Positions 36,356 through 45,954 are shown, counted from the first letter of the stretch. The stretch: 64,000 nucleotides of DNA from Leifsonia sp. fls2-241-R2A-40a (GCF_030209575.1 NZ_JARVRS010000001.1:1-64000), one strand, 5' to 3'. Program-made: numbers and translations. Notes: generated by a model not told the origin, from the letters alone.

Positions 36356-38620
36356 CTACTTCTTCCTTCGGCTCGTCTTCGCTCCCCCGCTGAGCGCCGA
36401 GGCGATGTCGTCCAGCACCAGCGAGGGCACGAAACCGGGGTTCTCGTAGAGCTTCTGCAGCGCTGCCGTGTCGATCGCGGCCAGCTGCCCGGCCGTGAAG
36501 GCGGTGTCGCCGCCGGCGGCCTTCCAGGCGCTCTGCCAGACCATGGCCAGCGTCAGTGCGCCATCCACCAGCAGGCCGACGGTCTGCGTGCCGAAGCGGC
36601 TCCAGAGCGCGTCGGTCACCGCCACCGAAGCATCCCCCGGCTTCGTCGCGACGGCTGCGTACGCGGTCACCAGCGTGAGGGGATCGACGGCCTTCGCCGA
36701 CCGGTCCATGAGCTGCACCACAGCAACGGCGGCATCCGCGCCCGAGGCGACGACCGCAGGACCCTTCGCCGTCGTCAGGGCCGCGGCGATGGCCGTCGCG
36801 ATCTCGGTGTCGTGCCGGTCGATCATCGTCGACTCGTACGCCGAGTGGACGCCCTTGCCGGTGCCGTCCTCCAGCCCGTCCGCCATGAACGAACCATGCA
36901 ACGGCTGGCAGGCGTCGCCGACGTAGTGCGCGACGAGGCCGGCGGCCGCGACGTACCGGGTGATGTCCCCCGCGGAGACGGCGGCGACCATCTCGTCGAA
37001 GAACTGCCAGACGCGGAACGGCAGGAGCCCGCGGTCGCCGGGATCCGTGTGACCGAGCCGCGTGTAGTAGTCCTGCCAGACCGGCACCGCGACGTTCGCA
37101 GGATCGGCGACGCACCGCTCGCGCAGGGTGGTGCCGTCCAGCGGCTGGTCGATGTCGGCGAAGTGAGTGGGATGCTCGGGCCCGGTGCGGAAGGCGGTGT
37201 CGCGGCCGCCCTTCACCGCGGTCGGCAGGTTCTTCCAGATCAGGTCGGGAACGTCGGCGAGCGGGACGAAGCCGCCGTTCTTCTTGGCCGCCACGGTCGA
37301 CACATCGATCGGGCCGTGCCCGAGACCCTGCAGGCTGAAGCTGATGCGGTCGATGTTGCCGGTCATCAGCGTGTGGAGCTTCGCCGGTCGCACCTGGTCG
37401 CACGCGAAGGAGGCGATCGTGTAGTGCCCGGTCTTCCCCCAGTACGGCTGCGGCCCGGTGTTGTAGTCGACCACCAACTCGACGTCGAGCAGCCGGAGGA
37501 CGCTGGCGAGACTGGTGGCCAGGGTGAAGTCGAAGCCGGCACCGGACGAGGCGAGGAAGCTCTGGCCGCCCCACTGCAGGGCGATCGGCCGGAGTGGAGC
37601 ATCGTCCGCCTGGACCAGATACCAGACGGCCCCCGAGTCGCCGGGTCGCGAATCCTGCTCGCCGGGCAGCGGGGCGATGAGGAAGTCGGTGACGTCGTCG
37701 TAGCCGCCGGTGCTGCGGTACCGGTAGAACAGCGCGGCGACGCGTCCCTCGAGCTCGCCGGAGGCGGCCCCGAAGGCCCGGACCCGCGCGCCGATCAATT
37801 GGACCCCCATGTTGAGCTCGTTGAGATCGGCGAGCCGGCCGGCGCGCGGGAGGCCGTACGCCTGCGACGTCCACTCGGTCACGTCGTTCACTTCGACCAG
37901 CGCAGCATCCAGGGTCAGATAGGTCCGCCGCCCCGACAGCTCCGGGTACACCTCGCCGAACGGCATCCGGGTCAGCTGACGGGAGCTCGCATGCCCCACC
38001 TCGGTCACCTCGCCGTGCAGGATGCTCGAGACCGGACTGCCCTCCGGCCCGGCCACATGGCGGCTGGTCAGGGCGAACACCGTGTGGCCATCGGTGACCA
38101 GCGTCCCGACGCTGGCCAGGTTCTGCACCCCCTGGGAGTCGCTGACGAGCGGGAAGCCGCCACCGACCCGCGAGCTCGGCCACGTACGCGGAGGGAGGTA
38201 CGACCCGTCCGGAACGGACGGCGTGACCTTCACCACGCACACCGGCACCGTCCGGCCGTCCGGCAGGTAGAGCGTGCGCGGGACGAGGTCTTCGGGCGAT
38301 TCCTGCGACTCGCCGACTCCGAACCGGTCGGCCGCGATCCACTCGTCGACGAGGACCAGGATGCACGGCCACGAGTAGTCCCGGACCTCGGAGTTCTCGA
38401 AGGTGCGCTCGCTCCGTACCTCGTGCGCCTGGGACGTCCGGGAACGCCTCCCGCGATCGGCGCTCGGCCAGGGGTCGCTCGTCCGGATGAGGTAGAGCCC
38501 CACGGCCGTGCCGACGACGTTCTTCTTGTTGAGGAGGTGCCAGTGATAGAGGTCGCGCGCTTCGATCAGGTCCGCCGTCGACAGACTCGCGAAGCTTCGG
38601 TCCGTGCCCAGAACATCCAT
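36356..38620 (-). CDS. trypsin-like protease fused to zinc phospholipase C/S1-P1-like domain
   Basis: A 754-residue two-enzyme protein. Residues 14-48 (ADLIEARDLYHWHLLNKKN, then VVGTAVGLYLIR) are a conserved-looking helical entry. Residues about 165-375 are trypsin-like, with His188 in TSRHVAG, Asp238 in LDAALVEV and Ser329 in RPGDSGAVW. Residues about 395-610 match the Zn-dependent phospholipase C/S1-P1 nuclease fold: TGHY, HPTHFADID, HYVGDACQPLH (His565, Asp569, His575) and GVHSAYE (His592, Glu596), the same ligand order as Bacillus PLC. No signal peptide or membrane helix is evident, so it seems intracellular. The start is ATG 38620; single gene. Confidence 0.85.
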   Translation of the reverse strand: MDVLGTDRSFASLSTADLIEARDLYHWHLLNKKNVVGTAVGLYLIRTSDPWPSADRGRRSRTSQAHEVRSERTFENSEVRDYSWPCILVLVDEWIAADRFGVGESQESPEDLVPRTLYLPDGRTVPVCVVKVTPSVPDGSYLPPRTWPSSRVGGGFPLVSDSQGVQNLASVGTLVTDGHTVFALTSRHVAGPEGSPVSSILHGEVTEVGHASSRQLTRMPFGEVYPELSGRRTYLTLDAALVEVNDVTEWTSQAYGLPRAGRLADLNELNMGVQLIGARVRAFGAASGELEGRVAALFYRYRSTGGYDDVTDFLIAPLPGEQDSRPGDSGAVWYLVQADDAPLRPIALQWGGQSFLASSGAGFDFTLATSLASVLRLLDVELVVDYNTGPQPYWGKTGHYTIASFACDQVRPAKLHTLMTGNIDRISFSLQGLGHGPIDVSTVAAKKNGGFVPLADVPDLIWKNLPTAVKGGRDTAFRTGPEHPTHFADIDQPLDGTTLRERCVADPANVAVPVWQDYYTRLGHTDPGDRGLLPFRVWQFFDEMVAAVSAGDITRYVAAAGLVAHYVGDACQPLHGSFMADGLEDGTGKGVHSAYESTMIDRHDTEIATAIAAALTTAKGPAVVASGADAAVAVVQLMDRSAKAVDPLTLVTAYAAVATKPGDASVAVTDALWSRFGTQTVGLLVDGALTLAMVWQSAWKAAGGDTAFTAGQLAAIDTAALQKLYENPGFVPSLVLDDIASALSGGAKTSRRKK

Positions 38621-38733
38621 GTCGCCCCCGCGCCGCCTCAGCCGAATGTGCGGCAAGGATAGCCCGGCCCGGTGAACGGCGGAAGAACGCCCGTTCTGCG
38701 CGTGCCCGGTCGGCATTCGCTAGGGTCGGGGGC

Positions 38734-39873
38734 GTGGCAGAGGAGCACGGCAAGGCGACCCAGGGCGCCGTCAGGGAGCGGAACCTGACGACCGCGCTCC
38801 AGCTCGTCCTGTCCGGGAACGGGACGGCCACCCGGGCCGGCATCGCCCGGCGCACCGGCCTCACCAGCGCGACCGTCTCGTCCCTCCTGGCCGGGCTCAT
38901 CGCCGACGGCCTCGTGATCGAGGGGCAGCTCGCCGAGAGCACCGGGGGCAAGCGCGCCACGACGCTGCGGATCGCCGCGGAGGACCACGTGGTGCTGTCC
39001 CTGATCGTGCAGCCCGGCCTCGTCCGCGGGGCCGTCGTCGACCTGCTCGGCAACGAGGTGAGCACGGTCAGCCAGCGGCCCGCTGCGCCCGGCTCCATCG
39101 AGGATGTGCGCTCGGTCTCCCGCCGTCTGGTGGCGGCCACGTCGGCCCGGGTGGTCGCCGTCGGGGTGCAGGTCCCCGGTATCGCGGACGGCAACCTGAT
39201 CCGTGAATCCGTCCAGCTCGGCTGGACCGACGTCGACCTCTCCCGCGAGCTGTCCGGGATCGTGGACGCCCCGCTGCACCTCATCAACGACGCCGACGCC
39301 GAGGCGGTCGCCGACTCCACCGTCTCGGACGATTTCGGCGCGAACCAGCTGTTCGTCTCCCTGAGCACCGGGGTCGGAGCGGCCGTCATCATCGACGGCG
39401 AGGTGGTCGGCGGGGCGGCGCACCGCGCCGGTGAGATCGGGCACGTCCCGGTGCTGTTCGGCCCGGATGCGCCCCTGTGCGCGTGCGGCAACCGCGGGTG
39501 CCTGGAGGAGATCGTCTCGGTGACGAGCCTGCTCGGCCTCCCCCACGGCACCGACCTGGAAGCGCTCGACCTGGCGGCGCTCGCGGCGACGCCGGAGTCG
39601 CGCCGGCGGATCGCCGAGGGCGCCCGCGTGCTGGCCCGCGCACTGCTCCTCGTGGGCGCGGCCCTCGACGTGCCCAACATCGTGCTCGGCGGCGCCGCGC
39701 CACGGCTCGGCCCCGAGTTCATCGGGCATCTCCGCGCGGAAGCCGCACGGCATCCCGTCAAGGCGGCCATGCCGCTCGGGTTCCGGTACGCGCGGGTTGC
39801 TCAGGAGCACCCGTACCGTGGTGCCGCTCAGCACGCGCTCAAGTCGACCCTCGGGGTGACCTGGTCTCTGTGA
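38734..39873 (+). CDS. ROK family transcriptional regulator
   Basis: A 379-residue repressor of the ROK (NagC/XylR/Mlc) family. The N-terminal winged HTH reads RAGIARRTGLTSATVSSLLAGLIADGLV. The sugar-kinase-like domain has the ROK signature GVGAAVIIDGEVVGGAAHRAGEIGH with the zinc-type motif CACGNRGCLEEIVS. The GTG start is at 38734. Ligand is unknown. It is divergent from the trypsin-PLC gene (113 bases between starts) and convergent with the GH3 fragment. Confidence 0.93.
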   Translation: MAEEHGKATQGAVRERNLTTALQLVLSGNGTATRAGIARRTGLTSATVSSLLAGLIADGLVIEGQLAESTGGKRATTLRIAAEDHVVLSLIVQPGLVRGAVVDLLGNEVSTVSQRPAAPGSIEDVRSVSRRLVAATSARVVAVGVQVPGIADGNLIRESVQLGWTDVDLSRELSGIVDAPLHLINDADAEAVADSTVSDDFGANQLFVSLSTGVGAAVIIDGEVVGGAAHRAGEIGHVPVLFGPDAPLCACGNRGCLEEIVSVTSLLGLPHGTDLEALDLAALAATPESRRRIAEGARVLARALLLVGAALDVPNIVLGGAAPRLGPEFIGHLRAEAARHPVKAAMPLGFRYARVAQEHPYRGAAQHALKSTLGVTWSL

Positions 39874-39904
39874 GCAGGCGTCGCCGGGTTGGCCGGCGTG
39901 ACGC

Positions 39905-40378
39905 TCAGCGGCCGGTCAGCAGCCCCAGCAGCGCGGCGCCGTGCGCGCGGTCGTGACCGAAGGTCGCGATGTCCGCGTACGGCGGAGCGGGCCGCTCCCC
40001 CACGTCGACGACGAGGACCGCGCGGCACGTCGCCCGCACCGCATCCACCACCAGGCGGGTCCAGCGTGACGCAGCGATGTCCGCGCCGACCACGATGACC
40101 GGAGTGGCCGTGGCGAGCACCAGGTCGGGGTCATCCGACGGGCCGACCGCCACCACCGGATTGGCCGACCAGGTGGACGCGGCGTCGCTCCCCGGCACGC
40201 CCCAGGCCTCTTGCAGGGTGTACCAGCGGGGAACGCCCAGCACGTCGTTGTCCACCGTCGCCAGCCGGACGACCGTGCAGCGGCCCTGGAACCGGCCCAG
40301 GGCCTCGCGGACGCCGGGCGCGAACCGGAAGGCCGTCGTCGCGTCGACGAATGCGGGAGCGTCCGCGAGCAACGTCAT
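39905..40378 (-). CDS. isolated GH3-type C-terminal domain protein, possible remnant
   Basis: A 157-residue protein. Its second half (VIVVGADIAASRWTRLVVDA, then VLVVDVGERPAPPYADIATF and GHDRAHGAALLGLLTG) resembles the C-terminal alpha/beta domain of actinobacterial family 3 N-acetylglucosaminidases. The catalytic TIM barrel is absent. Such enzymes are often next to ROK regulators, and here the ATG overlaps the ROK stop by 1 base (TGATG). It may be a degraded glycosidase or an independent sensor domain. The family assignment is tentative. Confidence 0.6.
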   Translation of the reverse strand: MTLLADAPAFVDATTAFRFAPGVREALGRFQGRCTVVRLATVDNDVLGVPRWYTLQEAWGVPGSDAASTWSANPVVAVGPSDDPDLVLATATPVIVVGADIAASRWTRLVVDAVRATCRAVLVVDVGERPAPPYADIATFGHDRAHGAALLGLLTGR

Positions 40379-41571
40379 CAGGACACCCCCAGCTGTGCGG
40401 AGAGCACCATCACCACGCAGCCGCGGAGGACGATGTCGCGGCCGAGGCCCGTCATCCGGACGGTGACGCCCGAGTGGAAGCCCGCCATGGTGCGGTTGCG
40501 CAGGGTCTCGCGCAGAGCATCCAGAAGGATGCCGTCGAGCAGCTCCTCCGGACCGGCGAGGACGATCTCCGACAGGTTGAGCGCGCCGACGATCGGCGCC
40601 AGTGCCACGCCCAGCCGCTGACCGGCCTCGCGCAGCACAGGCTCCACCGGCTGGCCGGACGCTCGTGCGGCGGCGACCCGCGACTCCAGGCGCGGAACCG
40701 CGAGCCACGCCTCCAGGCAGCGCTCACGGTCGTACGGCGCTTCTGGCCCCGCGTCGGTCCCGACCATCACCTGGCCAATCTCGCCGGCGGCGAAGCGGCT
40801 GCCGAACACCAGCGCGCCGGCGACCAGGAGGCCCGAGCCGACACCGTGCCCGACCTTCACCAGCATCATGTCGCCCTCGGCGTCGGCGAAGCCGTGCTCG
40901 GCGAGAACGGCGACGTTCGCGTCGTTCGCGACGAACACCGGCAGCCCGGTGCGCTCGGCGACCAGGCGCTGCAGCGGCTCGTCCACCCAGCCGAGGTTGG
41001 GGGCGGCGGCCACCACGCCGTCCGCCTCCACGATGCCCGGAGAACCGATCCCGATGCCCAGGATGGGAGCGGTGGTGAGCGCGACCAGGCGGTCGACCAG
41101 AGAGAGGACTTTGGCGGTCGCCTCCGGGCCGCGGCTGCCGGCCAGCTCCACCTCGGCGGTGTGCAGGAGGTGACCGTCCATGTCGAGGACCGCCCCGCGG
41201 AACACGGCGTGCTCGCTGAGGTCGACGCCGATGATCTGCGTCGCGCTCCGGTTGACGTCGAGAAGGACGGCCGGCTTGCCCGGCCGGGCGTCGTCACGCT
41301 GACCGAGCTCGACGACGAGCCCCTCGGCGATCAGCTCCCCCACCAGATCCGAGATGGTGACCCGGGTGAGGCCGGTCGTCCGCGCCAGGTCGGCGCGACT
41401 CACCCGGCCCGAGCGGTAGAGCGACTGTAGGACGAGCGACCGGTTGTGGCCGCGCGCGTGCTCTGGCAGCACCTTGGTGCGCGGGCGGAGCGCACGTCCG
41501 GGCACCAGCCCGTGGTCGGCTGCGGAGGCGCGCTCGGGTGCTCCCGCGCGCTTGCCCAGATCGATCGACAT
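40378..41571 (-). CDS. ROK family transcriptional regulator
   Basis: A 397-residue ROK repressor. The winged HTH is in RADLARTTGLTRVTISDLVGELIAEGLV, after a 60-residue N-terminal extension. The sensor domain contains VGHGVGSGLLVAGALVFGSRFAAGEIGQ; the CxCGxxGCxE zinc motif of typical ROK proteins is reduced to EAPYDRERCLEAW, so zinc binding is doubtful. ATG 41571 was preferred to an in-frame ATG 21 bases upstream because the upstream segment contains a repeat resembling an operator. It overlaps the GH3-like gene downstream. Confidence 0.92.
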   Translation of the reverse strand: MSIDLGKRAGAPERASAADHGLVPGRALRPRTKVLPEHARGHNRSLVLQSLYRSGRVSRADLARTTGLTRVTISDLVGELIAEGLVVELGQRDDARPGKPAVLLDVNRSATQIIGVDLSEHAVFRGAVLDMDGHLLHTAEVELAGSRGPEATAKVLSLVDRLVALTTAPILGIGIGSPGIVEADGVVAAAPNLGWVDEPLQRLVAERTGLPVFVANDANVAVLAEHGFADAEGDMMLVKVGHGVGSGLLVAGALVFGSRFAAGEIGQVMVGTDAGPEAPYDRERCLEAWLAVPRLESRVAAARASGQPVEPVLREAGQRLGVALAPIVGALNLSEIVLAGPEELLDGILLDALRETLRNRTMAGFHSGVTVRMTGLGRDIVLRGCVVMVLSAQLGVS

Positions 41572-41575
41572 GTTT

Positions 41576-41590
41576 GTTAGTAAAGCTGAC
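41576..41590. promoter_or_regulatory. candidate autoregulatory operator of ROK gene
   Basis: GTTAG (41576-41580), spacer TAAAG and CTGAC (41586-41590) form an inverted repeat matching at 4 of 5 positions. It is AT-rich for this genome and lies 5 bases before the chosen ROK start codon. Confidence 0.4.
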
Positions 41591-41708
41591 AATCAAAGTC
41601 CTGGCAAGAGCGCGACGATGTTTCGTATGCGTTAGGCGCACTCGTGGGGCCTCGGATGCACATCCGCGGTGCGTCCGCGACGGGACTTCGCACGGTGCCC
41701 GAGCATAG

Positions 41709-41742
41709 AGACGGCCCGCGCGGAGAACCGCGCGGGCCGTCT
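41709..41742 (-). terminator. terminator hairpin after UPF0182 gene
   Basis: AGACGGCCCGCGCGG (41709-41723) and CCGCGCGGGCCGTCT (41728-41742) form a perfect 15-bp stem with loop AGAA, 26 bases past the UPF0182 stop. Read on the minus strand it is followed by CTATGCTC rather than a clean T-run. Confidence 0.8.
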
Positions 41743-41768
41743 GGCTCATGCCGTCGATACGGCAGGCA

Positions 41769-44711
41769 TCACTTCGCGGCGGGCTTGCCCTCCGCTGCCA
41801 CCGCGTCGGAGATCGCCTGCTGCAGGCGCTTCTGCGCCTCGCCGTACGCCTGCCAGTCGCCGGACTTCAGCGCCGCCTGGCTGTCGGACAGCGCCTGGTT
41901 GGCGCGCTGCAGCGCTTCCTGCAGAGCGGCGTTCCCCGCCGACGAGCCGCCGGTCGAGCCTCCGCCGGTCTGCTGGCCTCCCCCGGTGCCGCTGCCGGTC
42001 TGGCCGGTGCCACCCGTGGCGCCGCTGGACGGGACATTGTTGTCGCCCGCCGTGGCACCCGAGTCGCCGCCGAACAGCGCATCCAGAGCCTGGTCGAGCG
42101 TGTCCTCGAACTCGATCTTGTCGCCGAAGGCGACCAGCACCTTCTGCAGCAGCGGGTAGCTGGTCTCGCCCGACGACCGGACGTACACCGGCTGCACGTA
42201 GAGCAGACCGCCACCGACGGGCAGCGTCAGCAGGTTGCCGTTGATGACCTCCGATTTACCCTGGCGCAGCAGGTTCAGCTGCGTGGAGACGGTCGGATCG
42301 GAGTCGAACTGGTTCTGCATCTGGCCTGGACCGGGGATGCTGTCGCCGGACGGCAGTTGCAGGAGGCGCATCTTTCCGTACCCGGGAGAGATCTCGCCCT
42401 TGGTCGAGCCCGCATCGGCATCGACCGACAGGTAGCCCTTCAGCACCGAGCGACTGGACTCGCTCGTCCCCTGCGGGATGAAGGTCGAGTACAGCGAGAA
42501 GGCGGGCGCCGTCTGTCCCGGCATCTTCATCGTCAGGTAGTACGGCGGCTGAAGGGCCGGGTTGCTGGAGGGCGACGTCGGGTCGTTCGGCGTGGTCCAG
42601 GCGTCTTCGCGCGAGTAGAACGAACCCGGGTCGGTCACGTGGTACTGGCCGAGCACCGAGCGCTGCACCTTGAACAGGTCGGAGGGGTACCGCACGTGGC
42701 TCATCAGCTGGGCGCTCATGTCGCTCGCCGGCTTCACCGTCGAGGGGAAGACCTTCTGCCACGTCTTCAGCACCGGGTCGGAGGTGTCCCACGCGTAGAG
42801 GGTGACGGCGCCGCTGTACGCGTCGACCGTCGCCTTCACCGAGTTGCGGATGTAGTTGATGTCGTCGAAGGCGTACGCCGGCTTCGGGGTGTCCTTGTCG
42901 GCGGTCGCGTCGCTCAGACTGCCCACGTGCGAGTACGGGAACTGGTCGCTGGTCGTGTAGCCGTCGATGATCCACTTGACGCGGCCGTCGACGACCGCCG
43001 GGTAGGCCTGCGAGTCGAGCGTAAGGTACGGCGCCACCTTCTGGACGCGCTTGATCGGGTCGCGGTCGTAGAGGATCTGCGAGTTGCTGTTGACGGCGTC
43101 CGAGAGCACGATCTGCTCGTCCTGGAACTTCAGCGCGTAGACGAGCCGCTTGAAGATGTTGTCGAGCTTCGGCCCGCCGTTGCCGCTGAAGGTCGTGTAG
43201 GTCTGCTGTGCACCGTCGTCACCGCCGGGGTAGTCGAGCTCCACGGACTTGCTGTCCTTCGGCGCTCCGACGATCGAGTACGTGGGCGACTGCTCGCCGA
43301 AGTAGATGCGCGGCTGGTAGGTGCCTAGCGTGCCCGTGGTGGGGATGCCCGACTCCATGAAGACCGGCTGTCCATCGCTCGAGCGCTGGTTGCCGTAGGC
43401 CGCCACCAGGCCGTAGCCGTGGGTGTAGACGATGGTGTCGTTGAACCAGTTGCGAGCCGAGCCGAGCCCCGACTGCTGCAGCTCGCGCACGGCGACCACC
43501 GCATCCTGGAGCTGGCCGTTCTGCTTGTAGCGGTCGACGTTGAGCTTCTCGGGGAAGGCGTAGTACTGCCGGAACTGCTGCAGCTGGCGGAACGACGGCG
43601 AGACCACCGCAGGGTCGAGGATGCGGATCTGCGCGGTCGTCTGGGCGTCCTGCCGGAGAGCTCCCTGCTCGGCCGTCGTCTTCGCGTTGTACGGGATGGT
43701 CTCGATGTCGCTGAGGTCGTAGGCCTCGCGCGTGTAGTCGATGCCGCGCTGGACGTAGGGGGACTCGAGCGTCTTCTGGCTCGGGTCGACCTGGAAGCGC
43801 TGCACGACCCACGGGACGATCGCGCCGACCACGAGGGCTGCCACGATCAGGAGCGCCGTGCCCACCATCGGGAAGCGCCAGCGGCCGACGAATGCGGTCG
43901 CGATGAAGAGCAGGGCGACGAACACGGCGGCCCCGGCCAGGACAGCACGGCCCGGGATGGTGGCGTTAACGTCCGTATAGGCCGCGCCGTTGATCATGTC
44001 GTTGACGTTGGAGTCGGTCACGGTCGCGTACCGGTCGAGCCAGATGCTGATGCCCTGCAGCAGCAGGTAGAGCGCCGAGATGACGGAGATCTGGACGCGC
44101 GCCGCCCGCGAGATGCGCACCTCGCGGCCGCTCACACGGATCGAGCCGTACAGGTAGCAGGTCGCCAGTGTCGCGAGCAGCGAGATGAGCACGACGGCCG
44201 ACGCGAAGCCGACCGCGCTGCGGTAGAACGGCAGCGCGAACAGGTAGAAGCCGATGTCGAGGTGGAACAGCGGGTCGGTCTTGCCGTACGCGGTCCCGTT
44301 CAGCCACATCGCCGCCGTCTGCCAGCGGCTCGCGGCCGAGACGCCCGCGAAGATGCCGAAGACGATCGGGATGCCGTACATCGCCAGACGGCGCAGCGGC
44401 TCGATGACCTGCTGGTACCGGTCGAGCTGCGAGTTGAGCTTCGCGTAGACCGGCCGCAGACGGTAGGCGAGCTGGATCGACAGCCACAGCGGGAGCGCCA
44501 TGCCGAGGAACCCGATGAAGAACATGGCGATGCCGGCGAACCACTGGGTCGTCAGCACCTTGAGATACCCGAGCTGCGAGTACCAGAGGATGTCGGCGTA
44601 CAGCCCGGCGAACACGAAGAACAGGATGACGACCGCGACGATCACCCCGAGAGTGATCCAGACGGCCGCGCGACGGCGGCCTGGGGGTCGAGCTGCTGCT
44701 GTTGAACTCAC
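41769..44711 (-). CDS. UPF0182 family large membrane protein
   Basis: A 980-residue protein of UPF0182, widespread in actinobacteria. Seven transmembrane helices fill residues about 15-330 (for example AVWITLGVIVAVVILFFVFAGL), followed by a large extracellular region with FPYSHVGSLSD, RYPSDLFKVQRSVLGQYHV and ASTFIPQ-like family blocks. The C-terminus has a Gly/Thr linker and a helical tail (ALQEALQRANQALSDSQAAL). The GTG start is at 44711. Molecular function is not known. It is monocistronic, followed by a strong terminator. Confidence 0.93.
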   Translation of the reverse strand: MSSTAAARPPGRRRAAVWITLGVIVAVVILFFVFAGLYADILWYSQLGYLKVLTTQWFAGIAMFFIGFLGMALPLWLSIQLAYRLRPVYAKLNSQLDRYQQVIEPLRRLAMYGIPIVFGIFAGVSAASRWQTAAMWLNGTAYGKTDPLFHLDIGFYLFALPFYRSAVGFASAVVLISLLATLATCYLYGSIRVSGREVRISRAARVQISVISALYLLLQGISIWLDRYATVTDSNVNDMINGAAYTDVNATIPGRAVLAGAAVFVALLFIATAFVGRWRFPMVGTALLIVAALVVGAIVPWVVQRFQVDPSQKTLESPYVQRGIDYTREAYDLSDIETIPYNAKTTAEQGALRQDAQTTAQIRILDPAVVSPSFRQLQQFRQYYAFPEKLNVDRYKQNGQLQDAVVAVRELQQSGLGSARNWFNDTIVYTHGYGLVAAYGNQRSSDGQPVFMESGIPTTGTLGTYQPRIYFGEQSPTYSIVGAPKDSKSVELDYPGGDDGAQQTYTTFSGNGGPKLDNIFKRLVYALKFQDEQIVLSDAVNSNSQILYDRDPIKRVQKVAPYLTLDSQAYPAVVDGRVKWIIDGYTTSDQFPYSHVGSLSDATADKDTPKPAYAFDDINYIRNSVKATVDAYSGAVTLYAWDTSDPVLKTWQKVFPSTVKPASDMSAQLMSHVRYPSDLFKVQRSVLGQYHVTDPGSFYSREDAWTTPNDPTSPSSNPALQPPYYLTMKMPGQTAPAFSLYSTFIPQGTSESSRSVLKGYLSVDADAGSTKGEISPGYGKMRLLQLPSGDSIPGPGQMQNQFDSDPTVSTQLNLLRQGKSEVINGNLLTLPVGGGLLYVQPVYVRSSGETSYPLLQKVLVAFGDKIEFEDTLDQALDALFGGDSGATAGDNNVPSSGATGGTGQTGSGTGGGQQTGGGSTGGSSAGNAALQEALQRANQALSDSQAALKSGDWQAYGEAQKRLQQAISDAVAAEGKPAAK

Positions 44712-44817
44712 GTATGGCCCTCTTGGTCTCGCGTGGCGGGGATGAGAACCATCCTAGGCAGCCGACGCTTGGAGAACGCTGCGGTGTGGCTATGACCGCG
44801 CGCGCCGTGCCGTCGGA

Positions 44818-45954
44818 TCAACCGGCGGGGCACGTGGGCAGGCCCGAGGTGCTCGCTCCGTCGCGCACGGCCTTCAGCACCTTGAGCGAGTCGTCCAGGG
44901 TCTTCACCGCGAACACCTTCAGCCCCGACGGGATGTGGCCCGTCACCTCGTCGCAGTTCGACGCCGGCGCGAGGAAGTAGCTCGCCTCTCCGGTGTCCCG
45001 AGCGGCGTACATCTTCTGCCGGATGCCCCCGATCGGCCCGATCTCCCCCGCGTTGTCGATCGTCCCGGTGCCCGCGATCCGCTTGCCGCCGGTGAGCGAG
45101 TCGGGGGTCAGCTTGTCCATGATCCCGAGGGCGAACATCTGGCCGGCGCTCGGGCCGCCCACGTTGTTCAACTGGATCTTGACGTCGAACGGAAAGGTGT
45201 AGTCCATCCCGGCGCCGATGCCCAGCACGACCTGGCCCTGCGACTCGATCGGGGTGATGGAGACGGTGGATGCCGCACCGTCGCGCACGATGCCGAGTTC
45301 GGCCGCCTTGTCCGTGCCGTTCTTCTTCACGGCCTCGCGGAGCGCATCCACGCTCGAGATCTTCTCGCCGTTCACCGACGTGATCTCGTCGCCGACCTTG
45401 AGCACCTCGGCGGCCGGCGTGCCCTTGATGAGCTGTTTCACGGCCACGTTCTCCGGGAAGGTGTACCCCAGCTCGCTGAGCGCCGCGGCGATCGCATCCT
45501 GCTGCGAGTCGACCATCAGCGCCGCGTTCTCGGCGTTCGACTGCTCGGTCGTCGTCCCGGGAGGGAAGACGGTCTCGAGCGGCAGGACGGCCTTGCTCGG
45601 CTGGAACCAGGCGCCGGCGATCTCCAGCCACGACGGGCGCTGCTCGGGGTTGCCGACCACCGACACGGTGAGCAGGTCGAGGGAGCCGGAGGTCGGATAG
45701 GTCTTCTCTCCGGAGATGGTGATGAGCGGCTTCGCATCGTCGCTCGGCGGCGCGCCGACCCTCTGGTCGGTGCCGAGGGTGTTGAACACGGGGCCCGGCT
45801 GCTCGATCACGAAGGGGGCCGGCACGAGCGCGAGCACGAGCGCCAGGACGATGGCGACGGCGATCGCCACCCAGCCGATGATGACGCGGCGCGGGGGCGC
45901 CACCTTCACGCGGTCCTGCTGCAGCGTCGGGTCCTCGTCGCTGTACAGAGTCAC
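44818..45954 (-). CDS. YlbL-type PDZ and Lon-like membrane protease
   Basis: A 378-residue protein. One N-terminal helix (residues about 22-44, VIIGWVAIAVAIVLALVLAL) is followed by a PDZ domain (IKGTPAAEVLKVGDEITSVNG) and a Lon-type protease domain. The catalytic dyad is Ser in GGPSAGQMFALG and Lys in GIRQKMYAARD, the Lon arrangement. GTG 45954 has GAGGAC upstream and places the helix near the N-terminus; the frame is open 34 residues further but without support. Related proteins in Bacillus are called YlbL. Divergent from the DUF2342 gene across a 207-base promoter region. Confidence 0.93.
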   Translation of the reverse strand: MTLYSDEDPTLQQDRVKVAPPRRVIIGWVAIAVAIVLALVLALVPAPFVIEQPGPVFNTLGTDQRVGAPPSDDAKPLITISGEKTYPTSGSLDLLTVSVVGNPEQRPSWLEIAGAWFQPSKAVLPLETVFPPGTTTEQSNAENAALMVDSQQDAIAAALSELGYTFPENVAVKQLIKGTPAAEVLKVGDEITSVNGEKISSVDALREAVKKNGTDKAAELGIVRDGAASTVSITPIESQGQVVLGIGAGMDYTFPFDVKIQLNNVGGPSAGQMFALGIMDKLTPDSLTGGKRIAGTGTIDNAGEIGPIGGIRQKMYAARDTGEASYFLAPASNCDEVTGHIPSGLKVFAVKTLDDSLKVLKAVRDGASTSGLPTCPAG

